NCBI GenBank assembly: GCA_016217545.1
Contig: JACRHT010000012.1
Span: 124,001-188,000 of the forward strand
Length of the DNA stretch: 64,000 nt
DNA from: Opitutia bacterium
GTDB lineage: Bacteria > Verrucomicrobiota > Verrucomicrobiia > Opitutales > Opitutaceae
Direction: 5' to 3'
This document shows positions 27,227 through 37,328 of this stretch, in pieces; positions within the stretch are counted from its first letter, which is position 1; each line of letters begins with the position of its first letter. Position numbers and translations under genes: made by a program. The notes under the pieces were generated by a model. It did no database searches, was not told the DNA's origin, and saw only the letters and a list, made by a program, of their open reading frames with translations.

Positions 27227-29914
27227 TTAGAAGCGGAACGCGACCTTGCCGTAGTAGGTCACGCCGTTGAAGCCGAAGGGCGAGATGCTGCTGTAGGGGA
27301 AGATGCCGACGTTGTCGGAGCCGCTGAACGGGGCGCCGTTGTAGATCTTCGAGCGGATGTTCTGGTCGGGATAGATGTCGAACAGGTTGTTCGCGCCGAC
27401 CGAAACGGTGATGTTCTTCGTGACCTTGTAGCTGACATCGAGGTCGGTGAGCCACTTGGCGCCGAAGGTCTGGATGACCTGCTGGTTGGTCGTCGTGCCG
27501 CCGACGGTGCCGGGGACCGCCGGGCGGAACTCGACGTTGTAACCGGGCGTGAGGGCGTCGATCTGTGCCTGCGTCGCGCTCGTGAAGGCCACGCTCGAGA
27601 CCTTGCCGAAGCGGGCCTCGCGGAGCTGCACGGACCATTTCTCGTAGTCCCAGAGGACGGAGAAGTTGAAGGCGTCGCGCGGTTGGCCGCGCTCGAGGCG
27701 GATCGTTTCCGTGAGGTCGAACAGCGGCGTGGTCGTGATCGCGGCGAGCGTCGAGTTGGCCTGTTTGATCTTCGTGGCCTTGGTCTTGTTGTTGTTGTAG
27801 GCGCCGGTGAAGGTGAACTTGCCGAGGTCGGACGTCTTCCAGGTGTAGCGACCGCTGACGTCGAAGCCGGTGGTGCGGGTGTCGACCGCATTGGTGAAGT
27901 AGCGGCCGCCGCCGATGCCGGTGATGCCCTGCGTGGCGAGGAGGTTGATCACGGGCGTGCCGGTGAAGTTCGAGGAGAGAACGATGCGGTCCTTGATCTC
28001 GATCCGGTAGCTGTCGACGGTGAAGGAGAGATTCTCGTTCGGATTCCACGTGCCGCCGAAGGAGTAGCTGGTGGACTTCTCGGGCGTGAGCGCGGTGGCG
28101 CCGAGGGCCTTGGCCGCCGGGGCGCTGACCGGGAAGGTCAGGATGTCGAACGGCACGCCGCCGATGAAGTTGGTGGCGGTGGAGCTGAACCACTCCTGCG
28201 CGAGGTGCGGGGCGCGGAAGCCGGAGGCGACGGAGCCGCGGAGGGCGAAGCCGTGCGGGAGCTTCACGCGAGTGGCGAGCTTGGCCGTGGTGTTGGAGCC
28301 GAAGTCGCTGTAGTCCTCAAAGCGGGCGGCGGCGGAGACGAGCCACAGCTCGTTCACGTCCTGCTCGAGATCGAGGTAAACCGCCTTGGAGTCGCGCGTG
28401 TGCGTGCCGGCGTCGGACGGCTTGAAGCCGGGGAACACCTGCGCGCCGACGGCGGCGAGGCCGCCGTTGTTGGGGCCGCCGATGATGGTGGAGCCGCCAT
28501 TGCGGTAGGAGTCGGGATCGCCGGCCGCGATGGAGTAATCTTCCTGGCGGAATTCGAGGCCGCCGGCGATCTTGAGCGGCGTGGGCAGGCCGAGGTTGGC
28601 TTGCGAGGTCACGTCGAGGTTGTTCGTCCACTGCTTGAACTTCAGCTGGCCGTCGTAGAAGGATTTCGGGCTGCTGTTGCCGAGGGTGACGTTGGCGGAC
28701 TCGGCGGTGATGTAGTCGAGGGTGTTGTAGCCGTAGACCGAGCTGAGATCCCAATCGAAGGCGCCGGCCTTGCCTTGCGCGCCGCCCGCCCAGGAGGCGT
28801 CGATCACTTCGGTCTGGATGTAGGGCAGGAAGCCGTCGGGATAAATCGCGCGGATCGTGCGGTCGTCGCCCGCGCGGCGGAAGAATCCGGCGCCGTTCGC
28901 GTGGCGGTTGCTGAAGCCGCCGAAGAAGTAGAGCTCGAGGCCGTCGCGGAGCGGATACTCGCCGTTGAACCACGCGCCGTTTTCCTTGACCATCGGGTCG
29001 CCGAAGCGGTGGTTGAAGCGGTTCACGGTCTGCTCGCGCGGATCGAGGGTGCCGTTCGAGGCAGAGAGGCCGGTGCCGGAGCCGTAGTTGCCCGAGATGG
29101 TCGAGGTGCCGCCGTTGCCGAAATACTGCTGGCGCGTGTCGGCCTCGATGCGGTTGGTCGGATCCTTGTCGCGCGACCAGGCGGTGAGGAAGAGCGAGCC
29201 GGCGTCACCGAGCTTCGTGCCGGCGTAGGCGCTGATCTTGAAATCGTCGCCGTCGCCGACGCCCGTCTGCGCGAAGGAGACGTCGCCGCCCCAACCGGTG
29301 TCGTGGCGGAGGATGACGTTGATGACGCCCGCGATGGCATCGGAGCCGTATTGGGCCGAGGCGCCGTCGCGCAGCACTTCGATGCGGCCGATCGCGGCGG
29401 CGGGCAGCGCGTTGAAGTCGGTCGAAACCGAGCCGCGTCCGATCGAGCCGTTGAGGTTCACCAGCGAGCTGGTGTGGCGGCGCTTGCCGTTGACGAGCAG
29501 GAGCACCTGGTCGGGCGCGAGGCCGCGCAACGTGGCGGGGCGGACGTGGTCCGTGCCGTCCGTCAGCGACGGACGCGGGAAGTTGAACGACGGCACCTGC
29601 GCCTGGATCATCTGCGCGGGCTCGGTGTAGCCGCCGCGCGAAAGTTCGGTGCCGCTGATGACATCGATCGGCACGGGCGACTCGGTCACGGTGCGGTTGT
29701 TGAAGCGCGAGCCGGTCGCGACGAACGCATCGAGTTTCACGACGCTGTCCTTGGCGACACCGACGCGGTCGGAGTTGTCGGCCGGAGTGGCCGGGGTGGT
29801 CTGGGCAAAGGCGGCCGAAGCGAGGCCGCCGAGGAGAGCAACGGCGCCGAAAACGCGCAGTTGGCGGATGCCAGCGCTCACGCTGGACCCGCGGAGGGTC
29901 AGTTCTTGGTTCAT
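27227..29914 (-). CDS. TonB-dependent receptor
   Basis: A protein of about 895 residues in the outer membrane. A signal peptide ending AAFAQ (about residue 38) is followed by the TonB-box-like segment VVKLDAFVATGSR and a plug domain with the motif IGRIEVLRDGASAQYGSDAIAGVINVIL. A 22-stranded barrel ends in YYGKVAFRF, with the C-terminal Phe used for barrel assembly. The plug type is widespread in Verrucomicrobia and Proteobacteria receptors for sugars, siderophores or aromatic compounds; the ligand is not evident. No SusD-type partner is adjacent. The ATG at 29914 was taken rather than the TTG five codons upstream. The 215 bp to the divergent ggt gene should hold both promoters. Confidence 0.92.
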   Translation of the reverse strand: MNQELTLRGSSVSAGIRQLRVFGAVALLGGLASAAFAQTTPATPADNSDRVGVAKDSVVKLDAFVATGSRFNNRTVTESPVPIDVISGTELSRGGYTEPAQMIQAQVPSFNFPRPSLTDGTDHVRPATLRGLAPDQVLLLVNGKRRHTSSLVNLNGSIGRGSVSTDFNALPAAAIGRIEVLRDGASAQYGSDAIAGVINVILRHDTGWGGDVSFAQTGVGDGDDFKISAYAGTKLGDAGSLFLTAWSRDKDPTNRIEADTRQQYFGNGGTSTISGNYGSGTGLSASNGTLDPREQTVNRFNHRFGDPMVKENGAWFNGEYPLRDGLELYFFGGFSNRHANGAGFFRRAGDDRTIRAIYPDGFLPYIQTEVIDASWAGGAQGKAGAFDWDLSSVYGYNTLDYITAESANVTLGNSSPKSFYDGQLKFKQWTNNLDVTSQANLGLPTPLKIAGGLEFRQEDYSIAAGDPDSYRNGGSTIIGGPNNGGLAAVGAQVFPGFKPSDAGTHTRDSKAVYLDLEQDVNELWLVSAAARFEDYSDFGSNTTAKLATRVKLPHGFALRGSVASGFRAPHLAQEWFSSTATNFIGGVPFDILTFPVSAPAAKALGATALTPEKSTSYSFGGTWNPNENLSFTVDSYRIEIKDRIVLSSNFTGTPVINLLATQGITGIGGGRYFTNAVDTRTTGFDVSGRYTWKTSDLGKFTFTGAYNNNKTKATKIKQANSTLAAITTTPLFDLTETIRLERGQPRDAFNFSVLWDYEKWSVQLREARFGKVSSVAFTSATQAQIDALTPGYNVEFRPAVPGTVGGTTTNQQVIQTFGAKWLTDLDVSYKVTKNITVSVGANNLFDIYPDQNIRSKIYNGAPFSGSDNVGIFPYSSISPFGFNGVTYYGKVAFRF

Positions 29915-30129
29915 AGGTTGGCTAGGCAAATTCGTCGGAAAAGAACGGGGCAGAGGACCGACGTTGTGTGTGTTGTTCGCGGCGGAACCTACTCATGGCC
30001 CGACATTGCTCAAGCACTACCTCAGCCAAGCGAGGCGGATATGACCCGCAGATTTCCTCGCTCCCGGCGAATGCCTCCGACCCGCAAGTTGCGTCTTGAG
30101 ACCGCCCCGCGGCTGGCAAATCGTGCGCC

Positions 30130-31905
<1,776 letters not shown>

Positions 31906-31912
31906 CCGCCGA

Positions 31913-31938
31913 GTAGCGCAGGCGTCCCCGCCTGCCTC
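31913..31938. repeat. REP-like hairpin, family 3
   Basis: A stem GCAGGCG/CGCCTGC with a 3-nt loop within GTAGCGCAGGCGTCCCCGCC, directly after the ggt stop codon. A related, more degenerate form lies at 34749-34804. Confidence 0.65.
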
Positions 31939-31955
31939 GGATCGACTGAACAAAG

Positions 31956-32267
31956 ATGAAGTTCCCTCAGCGAGCCCTGCACGACTACTTGGTGCGAACC
32001 ACGCCCAAGGAGGGCGTCATCAAGAAGTATGCCCACGCCGTCACGCTCGCCGCCTGCGGGCTGATCATTCCGAGCGTCTGCGCGATCTTTATCCGGCGAC
32101 AGGGCCTTCAGGAGAACGAGCCAGAGTGGGTGTGGGGCGCGGAGACGCTCTGGAAGGCCCACTTGGGGATCGTCCTCGCCGCCGGTCTGCTCTGGGTATT
32201 CGAGCGACCGAAGCGAACAGCGTATCTCCCAGTCGATCCCATCGAGGACGTTGAGGAAGAATCGTAG
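31956..32267 (+). CDS. Small membrane protein with two helices
   Basis: A 103-residue protein with two hydrophobic segments at about 28-46 (AVTLAACGLIIPSVCAIFI) and 69-83 (GIVLAAGLLWVFE). The N-terminus is basic and the C-terminus acidic (DPIEDVEEES). No family is recognised. It stands 50 bp after ggt on the same strand, with a REP hairpin in between. Confidence 0.6.
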   Translation: MKFPQRALHDYLVRTTPKEGVIKKYAHAVTLAACGLIIPSVCAIFIRRQGLQENEPEWVWGAETLWKAHLGIVLAAGLLWVFERPKRTAYLPVDPIEDVEEES

Positions 32268-32383
32268 AAAGGTTCCTCGGCCGCTTCACCGGGCTGTCCT
32301 GTAGCGGGGAGCGCTAGCGACCCGTTTCCCTTATCGACCGCGCGCACTGCCAAGAAAGTTGCTATTGACATCTTTCAACTATT

Positions 32384-32400
32384 GGTTGCCAGTGGCAACC
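32384..32400. promoter_or_regulatory. Candidate operator, perfect 17-bp palindrome
   Basis: GGTTGCCAGTGGCAACC is a perfect palindrome around a central G, extended by a T/A pair on each side (32383-32401). It ends three bases before the ATG of the DUF6428 gene and lies 13 bp after a consensus-like -35 hexamer TTGACA at 32365. No good -10 hexamer is visible at normal spacing. Its position suits repression by a small dimeric regulator such as the MarR protein encoded at 33108; that pairing is inference. It has no match to the other palindromes in the window. Confidence 0.7.
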
Positions 32401-32403
32401 ACC

Positions 32404-32937
32404 ATGGAAACCTCCTCCTTCCTCTCCTCCCTCCGCTCCCACGCCGCGCTCCCGGTCGTGTTTCGCACCGGCTCGGCCGCGATCTCGTCGCACTATCACC
32501 TGACCGAAGTGAAGCGCGTCGCCTACGAGACGATGGACTGCGGCGCGCAAACCCACCGCTGGTCCGAAACCCAATTCGAACTCTGGGCGCCGCCGCTCGC
32601 CGCCGCCCTCCCCGGCCGCGACCACATGCCCGCCGGCAAGTTCCTCGCGATCATCGACCGCGTCGAAAAAGAGCTCCCGCTCGACGGCGACACGCCCGCC
32701 CGCATCTTCGTGGCGCTCGGCGACGCCCCCGCCGCCCTCTACGACATCGCCTCCGTGCACGCCGACGACGGACGCCTCCACGTCGAACTCACCGCCGACC
32801 GCGCCCGCTGCAAAGCCGCCGAGCGCCGCGCCGCCGTCCTGACCGGAGGCTGTTGCGGCAGCGATCGCGGCACGGACAGCGCCTGTTGCACCCCGGAATC
32901 GTCCGCCGACCAACCCGCCGCCGCCTGCTGCGCCTGA
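32404..32937 (+). CDS. DUF6428-like protein with cysteine-rich tail
   Basis: A 177-residue cytosolic protein. The body (about 1-140) contains GSAAISSHYHLTEVKRVAYE, the segment DCGAQTHRWSETQFELW and KFLAIIDRVEKELPL, which I associate with DUF6428. The last 30 residues carry three vicinal CC pairs (GGCCG, ACCT and the terminal AACCA), suited to binding a soft metal or metalloid such as arsenite or copper. The in-frame TTG start at 32359 would read through the palindrome, so the ATG at 32404 is preferred. Downstream are a MarR regulator with an N-terminal CC and a trans-sulfuration enzyme. Function unknown; a thiol or metalloid role is inferred. Confidence 0.7.
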   Translation: METSSFLSSLRSHAALPVVFRTGSAAISSHYHLTEVKRVAYETMDCGAQTHRWSETQFELWAPPLAAALPGRDHMPAGKFLAIIDRVEKELPLDGDTPARIFVALGDAPAALYDIASVHADDGRLHVELTADRARCKAAERRAAVLTGGCCGSDRGTDSACCTPESSADQPAAACCA

Positions 32938-32948
32938 CCGCGCACGAT

Positions 32949-33020
32949 GTAGGAGCCTGCTTGCAGGCGACACGAAGCCGATTCGCGACTGAACGTTCGT
33001 GTCGCCTGTAGACAGGCTCC
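32949..33020. repeat. REP-like inverted repeat, family 2
   Basis: The left arm, from GTAGGAGCCTGCTTGCAGGC, pairs imperfectly with a right arm ending GACAGGCTCC; a second inner pairing ACACGAA/TTCGTGT extends the stem. The same family occurs at 36350-36425. Confidence 0.8.
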
Positions 33021-33065
33021 CGCAACTCCCGGCGAGTTCCGCCCACGCGCCCACTCGCCCCCACG

Positions 33066-33091
33066 CCGCGCTCGCCAAACCGCGAGCGCGG
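33066..33091. promoter_or_regulatory. Perfect hairpin before the MarR gene
   Basis: CCGCGCTCGC and GCGAGCGCGG form a perfect 10-bp stem with a 6-nt loop, ending 16 nt before the MarR start codon. It lacks a T-run, so a role in the leader or as an operator is more likely than termination. Function is inferred from position only. Confidence 0.45.
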
Positions 33092-33107
33092 CTCCACCTT
33101 CGCCTTC

Positions 33108-33596
33108 ATGCCGCGCGTGGCCGCCCAGTCCGCCCAGAATGCCGACGCCCTTCTCCGGGAGGTCGTGCACCTCTTCCATCAGGCGCAGCGCTCGATGACC
33201 GAGTGCTGCTCCGACGCGACCGCCAAGGAATGCCAGGCTCTCCTCCTCGTCGGCAGCGCCGAATCTCCGCTCACGGTGCAGGAATTCGCCGACCGGATGA
33301 GCCTCGAGAAAACCTGGGCCAGCCGCCTCGTCGCGCGCCTGGAAAAACGCGGCCTCGTCACGCGCGTCGACCACCCCGATGACGGCCGCAGCTGGCTGAT
33401 CGAACTCACCGCGAAAGGCCGCAAGGAGCACAGCGCCCTCGAAAACTCCCTGAACCAGCACGCCGTGAACCTGCTCGGCTGCGTTCCTGCTTCGGAGCGC
33501 GCCAACGTCGAACGCGCGCTCGTCCACCTCCGCGACGCCCTCGCCCGTTGCCTGGTCGAGTGCGCACCGGGCACCTCGAAGAAATCCTCATGTTGA
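33108..33596 (+). CDS. MarR-family regulator with cysteine cluster
   Basis: A 162-residue winged-helix repressor. The recognition region is SPLTVQEFADRMSLEKTWASRLVARLEKRGLV followed by the wing DHPDDGRSWLIELT. Helices on either side form the dimer interface. It has Cys33-Cys34 and Cys42 in helix 1 (TECCSDATAKEC) and a C-terminal Cys, so it could sense oxidants, thiols or metalloids in the manner of cysteine-based MarR proteins (inferred). Its last codons overlap the start of the trans-sulfuration gene by 7 nt. The palindrome at 32384 is the most obvious binding site nearby. Confidence 0.86.
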   Translation: MPRVAAQSAQNADALLREVVHLFHQAQRSMTECCSDATAKECQALLLVGSAESPLTVQEFADRMSLEKTWASRLVARLEKRGLVTRVDHPDDGRSWLIELTAKGRKEHSALENSLNQHAVNLLGCVPASERANVERALVHLRDALARCLVECAPGTSKKSSC

Positions 33597-34726
33597 ACTC
33601 CGCTCATCCCGAAACCCGCGCCGTCCACGCCGGCCGCGCGCCGGATCCCGCCACCGGAGCCGTCACGCCCAACCTCGTCTTCAGCTCCACGTTCGCGCGC
33701 GACGACCAAGGCCAGCTCCTCGGCAGCCACATCTACTCGCGCACCTCGAACCCAAACCGCACCGCCGTCGAAACCGCCCTCGCCACCCTCGAAGGCGGCG
33801 CGCACAGCCTCGCGTTCGCGTCCGGCCAGGCCGCCTCCGCGGCAATCTTCGCCGCCCTCGCTCCGGGCGACCGCGTGCTGCTGCCGGACGATCTCTACCA
33901 CGGCACGCGCTACCTCGCGACAAACGAGTTCGGCCGCTGGGGCCTCGTCGCGGAATTCATCGACACCAGCGACCTCGCCGCCGTCGCCGCCGCGCTGCAA
34001 AAAGCTGCGCGCCTTGTCTGGCTCGAGACGCCGTCGAATCCGCGCCTGAAAATCTCCGACGTCGCCGCGGTGGCAAAACTCGCCCGCGCTGCCGGCGCCC
34101 TCGTCGTCGCCGACAACACGTGGGCCACGCCCGTGCTCACGCAGCCGCTCGCGCTCGGCGCGCACGTCGTGCTGCACTCGACCACGAAATACCTCGGCGG
34201 CCACAGTGACCTGCTCGGTGGCGCGCTCGTCCTCGGTGCGGACGTGCCGTCGGAATTTCTCGCCCGCCTGCGCTCGTGGCAAAATCTCGGCGGCGCCGTC
34301 CCCCCGCCGTTCGACTGCTGGCTGCTGTTGCGCAGCCTGAGCACGTTGCCGCTGCGCGTGCGCGCGCAATCGACCACCGCCGCGACCCTCGCCGCGTGGC
34401 TCGCCGGCCACCCGAAGGTCGAGCGCGTCTACTATCCTGGCCTCGCCTCGCACCCGCACCACCTCGTCGCCGCGCAACAGATGAGCGCGTTCGGCGGCAT
34501 GCTGTCGTTCGAAGTGCGCGGCGGCCACGACGCCGCCAAAGCCGTCGCGTGCCGCGTGAAGCTGATCACGCAAGCCACGTCGCTCGGCGGCGTGGAAAGC
34601 CTGATCGAGCACCGCCGTCCGGTCGAAGGCCCCGCGTCGGTCACACCGCCGGGACTGCTGCGCTTCTCCGTCGGCCTCGAACACATCGACGACCTGCGCG
34701 CCGATCTCGAGCAGGCGCTGGGCTGA
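33590..34726 (+). CDS. PLP-dependent trans-sulfuration enzyme (MetB/MetC type)
   Basis: A 378-residue cytosolic enzyme of the Cys/Met-metabolism family, either cystathionine gamma-synthase or a cystathionine/methionine lyase. Motifs: SRTSNPNRTAVE, FASGQAASAAIFA, LPDDLYHGTRYL, VVADNTWATPVL and the PLP lysine in STTKYLGGHSD. The C-terminal segment TSLGGVESLIEHR is typical. The ATG at 33590 lies inside the end of the MarR gene, so translation is coupled. Which side of the pathway it serves cannot be read. Placement with a cysteine-bearing regulator suggests response to sulfur or metalloid stress. Confidence 0.9.
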   Translation: MLNSAHPETRAVHAGRAPDPATGAVTPNLVFSSTFARDDQGQLLGSHIYSRTSNPNRTAVETALATLEGGAHSLAFASGQAASAAIFAALAPGDRVLLPDDLYHGTRYLATNEFGRWGLVAEFIDTSDLAAVAAALQKAARLVWLETPSNPRLKISDVAAVAKLARAAGALVVADNTWATPVLTQPLALGAHVVLHSTTKYLGGHSDLLGGALVLGADVPSEFLARLRSWQNLGGAVPPPFDCWLLLRSLSTLPLRVRAQSTTAATLAAWLAGHPKVERVYYPGLASHPHHLVAAQQMSAFGGMLSFEVRGGHDAAKAVACRVKLITQATSLGGVESLIEHRRPVEGPASVTPPGLLRFSVGLEHIDDLRADLEQALG

Positions 34727-34748
34727 AACAGGAATTCCGCGATCATCG

Positions 34749-34804
34749 CGCAGGCAGGCGGCTCGCGTCTACGTCCTGCGACGGATACGTAGCGCCCGCC
34801 TGCT
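34749..34804. repeat. Degenerate REP-like hairpin, family 3
   Basis: CAGGCAGGCGG at the left pairs with CCGCCTGCTGG at the right, with ACGTAGCGC close to the right arm as in the copy at 31913. It is noncoding. Confidence 0.5.
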
Positions 34805-34812
34805 GGTATTGA

Positions 34813-34886
34813 GGTAGGGCGGGACCGCTGGGCCTGCCGCGAGGCTCTCAACACGTTCCCGGCGCGCCCAGCGGTCGCGCCCTACC
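34813..34886. repeat. REP-like inverted repeat, family 1
   Basis: Second full copy of the 825-895 structure: the left arm starts GGTAGGGCGGGACCGCTGGG and the right arm ends CCAGCGGTCGCGCCCTACC. Central sequences differ between copies while arms are conserved, as expected for a mobile or selected hairpin. Confidence 0.82.
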
Positions 34887-34963
34887 GCACGCTCCGTTGC
34901 TCTTGGGTAGAGCGTCTTTCCCTCAACGCGCTCGAAACAGGTTGAGGTCGATCCGTTCCACCT

Positions 34964-36319
34964 TCACGCGAACGCCACTTCGAACGGCGCACCGGTTTTC
35001 GCGCGGACTTCGTCGAGCGTCACGCCGGGGTGCAGCTCGATCAGGCGGAGGCCGCCGCCGGACGGTTTCACTTCGAACACGCAGAGGTCGGTGATGATCA
35101 GGCTGACGACGCCTTTGCCCGTGATCGGAAGTGTGCACTGTTTCAAAATCTTCGGGCTGCCGTCTTTCGCACAGTGCTCCATCACGGCGACGACGCGGCG
35201 CACGCCGGCGACGAGGTCCATCGCGCCGCCGGGGCCTTTGACCATTTTGCCCGGGACCATCCAGTTCGCGATGTCGCCGTTGTCGGCGACTTCGAGCGCG
35301 CCGAGGATCGAGAGATCGATGTGGCCGCCGCGAATCATCGCGAAGGAGTCGGCGCTGGAGAAAAACGCCGAGCCGGGGATCGTCGATATCGTCTGTTTGC
35401 CGGCGTTGATCAGGTCGGGATCGACCTTGTCCTCGGGCGGGAACGGGCCGATGCCGAGCAGGCCGTTTTCCGACTGAAGCGTGACGTTCATGCCTTGGGG
35501 AATGAAGTTCGCCACGAGCGTCGGGATGCCGATGCCGAGGTTCACGTAGTAGCCGTCGCGCAACTCCTTCGCGGCGCGGCGCGCCATGAGTTCGCGGATG
35601 GGCGTTTCCTTTTTCGATGCGGCGGCGCCCTGCACGGTGCGGAACTCGATGCGCTTCTCGTAGCGCGGGCCCTGAATGATGCGATCCACGTAGATGCCGG
35701 GCGTGTGGATTTGGTCGGGCTCGAGTTCGCCGACCTCGACGAGTTCCTCGACTTCGGCGACGCAAACGGCGGCGCAGGTGGCGATCATCGGGTTGAAGTT
35801 CCGCGCGGTTTTCCGAAACACGAGGTTGCCGGACTTGTCGCCCTTCCACGCCTTCACGAGCGCGACGTCGGCGCGGATGCCGCGCTCGAGGACGTATTCC
35901 TTGCCGTCGAAGGTTTTCGTTTCCTTGCCCTCGGCGAGCTTCGTGCCGAACGCGGTGCGCGTGTAGAAACCGGGAATGCCCGCGCCGCCCGCGCGCAGGC
36001 GCTCGGCGAGCGTGCCCTGCGGGATGAGTTCGAGCTCGAGCTCGCCGGCGAGCACTTGTCGCTCGAACTCCTTGTTCTCGCCGACGTAGGAAGCCATGAC
36101 CTTGCGGATCTGGCGCGTCTTGAGCAGCAAGCCCATGCCGAAGTCGTCCACGCCGGCGTTGTTGCCGACGATGGTGATGCCCTTCACGGCGCTGTCGCGC
36201 AGCGCGAGGATGAGATTTTCCGGGATGCCGCAGAGGCCGAAGCCGCCGGCGGCGAGCGTCATGTCATCGTGGAGAAGGCCGGCGAGTGCGGCCGCGGCAG
36301 AGGCGTGGACTTTGCTCAT
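34964..36319 (-). CDS. Fused A+B 3-oxoacid CoA-transferase (SCOT)
   Basis: A 451-residue enzyme that moves CoA from succinyl-CoA to acetoacetate or a similar 3-oxoacid. The N-terminal half is subunit A ([27 protein letters not shown]), the C-terminal half is subunit B ([16 protein letters not shown]), and the catalytic Glu284 lies in [10 protein letters not shown]. In most bacteria the halves are separate genes (scoA and scoB); here they are one chain, as in mitochondria, joined by a short linker around 232-242. Thiolase lies downstream in pathway terms and on the same strand, so acetoacetate from tyrosine breakdown can be taken to acetyl-CoA. Confidence 0.93.
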   Translation of the reverse strand: MSKVHASAAAALAGLLHDDMTLAAGGFGLCGIPENLILALRDSAVKGITIVGNNAGVDDFGMGLLLKTRQIRKVMASYVGENKEFERQVLAGELELELIPQGTLAERLRAGGAGIPGFYTRTAFGTKLAEGKETKTFDGKEYVLERGIRADVALVKAWKGDKSGNLVFRKTARNFNPMIATCAAVCVAEVEELVEVGELEPDQIHTPGIYVDRIIQGPRYEKRIEFRTVQGAAASKKETPIRELMARRAAKELRDGYYVNLGIGIPTLVANFIPQGMNVTLQSENGLLGIGPFPPEDKVDPDLINAGKQTISTIPGSAFFSSADSFAMIRGGHIDLSILGALEVADNGDIANWMVPGKMVKGPGGAMDLVAGVRRVVAVMEHCAKDGSPKILKQCTLPITGKGVVSLIITDLCVFEVKPSGGGLRLIELHPGVTLDEVRAKTGAPFEVAFA

Positions 36320-36349
36320 GTGCGTGGGGGAGCGACAGTGGGTTGGGTT

Positions 36350-36425
36350 GTAGGAGCCTGCTTGCAGGCGATCAGGAGCGACGAAGCGCGCAACGCGCCT
36401 GGGTCGCCTGCAAGCAGGCTCCTAC
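36350..36425. repeat. REP-like inverted repeat, family 2
   Basis: Nearly perfect 22-bp arms: GTAGGAGCCTGCTTGCAGGC plus GA at 36350-36371, and the complement at 36404-36425, with about 32 nt between. The right arm contains the stop codon of the acetyltransferase gene (36422-36424), so the repeat reaches into coding sequence. Confidence 0.88.
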
Positions 36426-36904
36426 AGCGGTGAGGGTGAAAGTGGACCAAGCGTCTTGCGCATCAGGATTTCGTCGTGGCCGGCGACAACGTAGTCGCGC
36501 AAGCGGCCGACGACTTCGTAGCCGGCGCGACGGTAGAGGCGCTGCGCACCACGGTTGAACGCCGAGACGCAGAGCAGGACGTTGCGGTGTTTTTGGAAAA
36601 TGAGGGCCTCCGCCCAAGCGAGCGCCGCACGGCCGATGCCGCGCCCGCGCATTTCGGGCGCGACGCCGATGGTCTGGACGTAGCCGCCGAGCGGGCCGTT
36701 GAGATCGAGCACGAGAAACCCGGCGCGCTCGCCGCCCGAGCGAACGACGAAGCACTGCTTGCGGCGATTGCGCAGGAGCTTCAACGCGTCGGCTGGTCCG
36801 CGTCCGAGCGTGAGCCAGGGCTCGGAGCAAGCCATGACGCCGGCGGCCCAAGCGCGGTCGGGCGCGCGCATCGGACGAACGGAGAATTGGCGAGTGACGC
36901 TCAT
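36422..36904 (-). CDS. GNAT-family N-acetyltransferase
   Basis: A 160-residue protein with the acetyl-CoA-binding motif A as QTIGVAPEMRGRGIGRAAL, followed by LCVSAFNRGAQRLYRRAGYE, which is the usual motif B. The resemblance is to RimI-like or small-molecule acetyltransferases; the acceptor is unknown. The ATG at 36904 was chosen because the longer frame would enter the repeat at 36923. The stop codon is supplied by a REP arm, so the last few residues (LSPSPL) may be a result of repeat insertion. Confidence 0.85.
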   Translation of the reverse strand: MSVTRQFSVRPMRAPDRAWAAGVMACSEPWLTLGRGPADALKLLRNRRKQCFVVRSGGERAGFLVLDLNGPLGGYVQTIGVAPEMRGRGIGRAALAWAEALIFQKHRNVLLCVSAFNRGAQRLYRRAGYEVVGRLRDYVVAGHDEILMRKTLGPLSPSPL

Positions 36905-36922
36905 GCCGTGAGTGGGCGTGCT

Positions 36923-36998
36923 ATTTTTGACCACGGATTTCACGGATGCCACGGATGGAAAACCATCCGTGCAATCCGTGTGATCCGTGGTGAATTTT
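36923..36998. repeat. CACGGAT-type palindromic repeat
   Basis: Several CACGGAT units on the left mirror ATCCGTG units on the right around GGAAAACC, forming a long hairpin. It is A/T-richer than the surroundings and noncoding. I have seen similar sequence in unrelated genomes with intergenic repeats, but cannot name a class. Confidence 0.75.
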
Positions 36999-37012
36999 CA
37001 GGAGCATCGATG

Positions 37013-37327
37013 CTAGTCGGATTTGGAAGCGGCGGTGCGTAGTTTCAGCAGCAGGTTGGTGATGAACTCGTCCTGCACGGCTTTGTAACCTGCATCCTTC
37101 AACCGAATATCTGCATCGTCCAAGTAGTGCTCCAATTCATGAGGCAGCCTGTCGTAGAGGCTGCGGAACCGAGAATACGTTATCTCGCGGAAGGCCGCAG
37201 CTCGACGATACCACTCGTCCAGCGAAACGGAGTCGTTCACTGGAAATGAGACGAGTCGCTCGAGTTCGGATGTGTAGTCTCGAACCAGTGGCGCTTCAGC
37301 GGCGTCAAATTGCAGTTCTGGTTTCAA
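37013..37327 (-). CDS. Hypothetical protein, 104 residues
   Basis: A charged, helical protein without a signal or membrane helix. The start is TTG at 37327, one base after the stop of the thiolase gene, so it may be translated by reinitiation. It contains LVSFPVNDSVSLDEWYRRAA and HYLDDADIRLKDAGYKAVQ; I recognise no family. Codon use has more A/T in third positions than the thiolase, which hints at a different history. Confidence 0.55.
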   Translation of the reverse strand: MKPELQFDAAEAPLVRDYTSELERLVSFPVNDSVSLDEWYRRAAAFREITYSRFRSLYDRLPHELEHYLDDADIRLKDAGYKAVQDEFITNLLLKLRTAASKSD

Positions 37328-37328
37328 T

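Noticed and set aside
34749-36998. CRISPR-like array made of intergenic repeats
   Set aside because: The repeats are inverted pairs of different families with irregular spacing; there are no direct repeats with uniform spacers and no cas genes.
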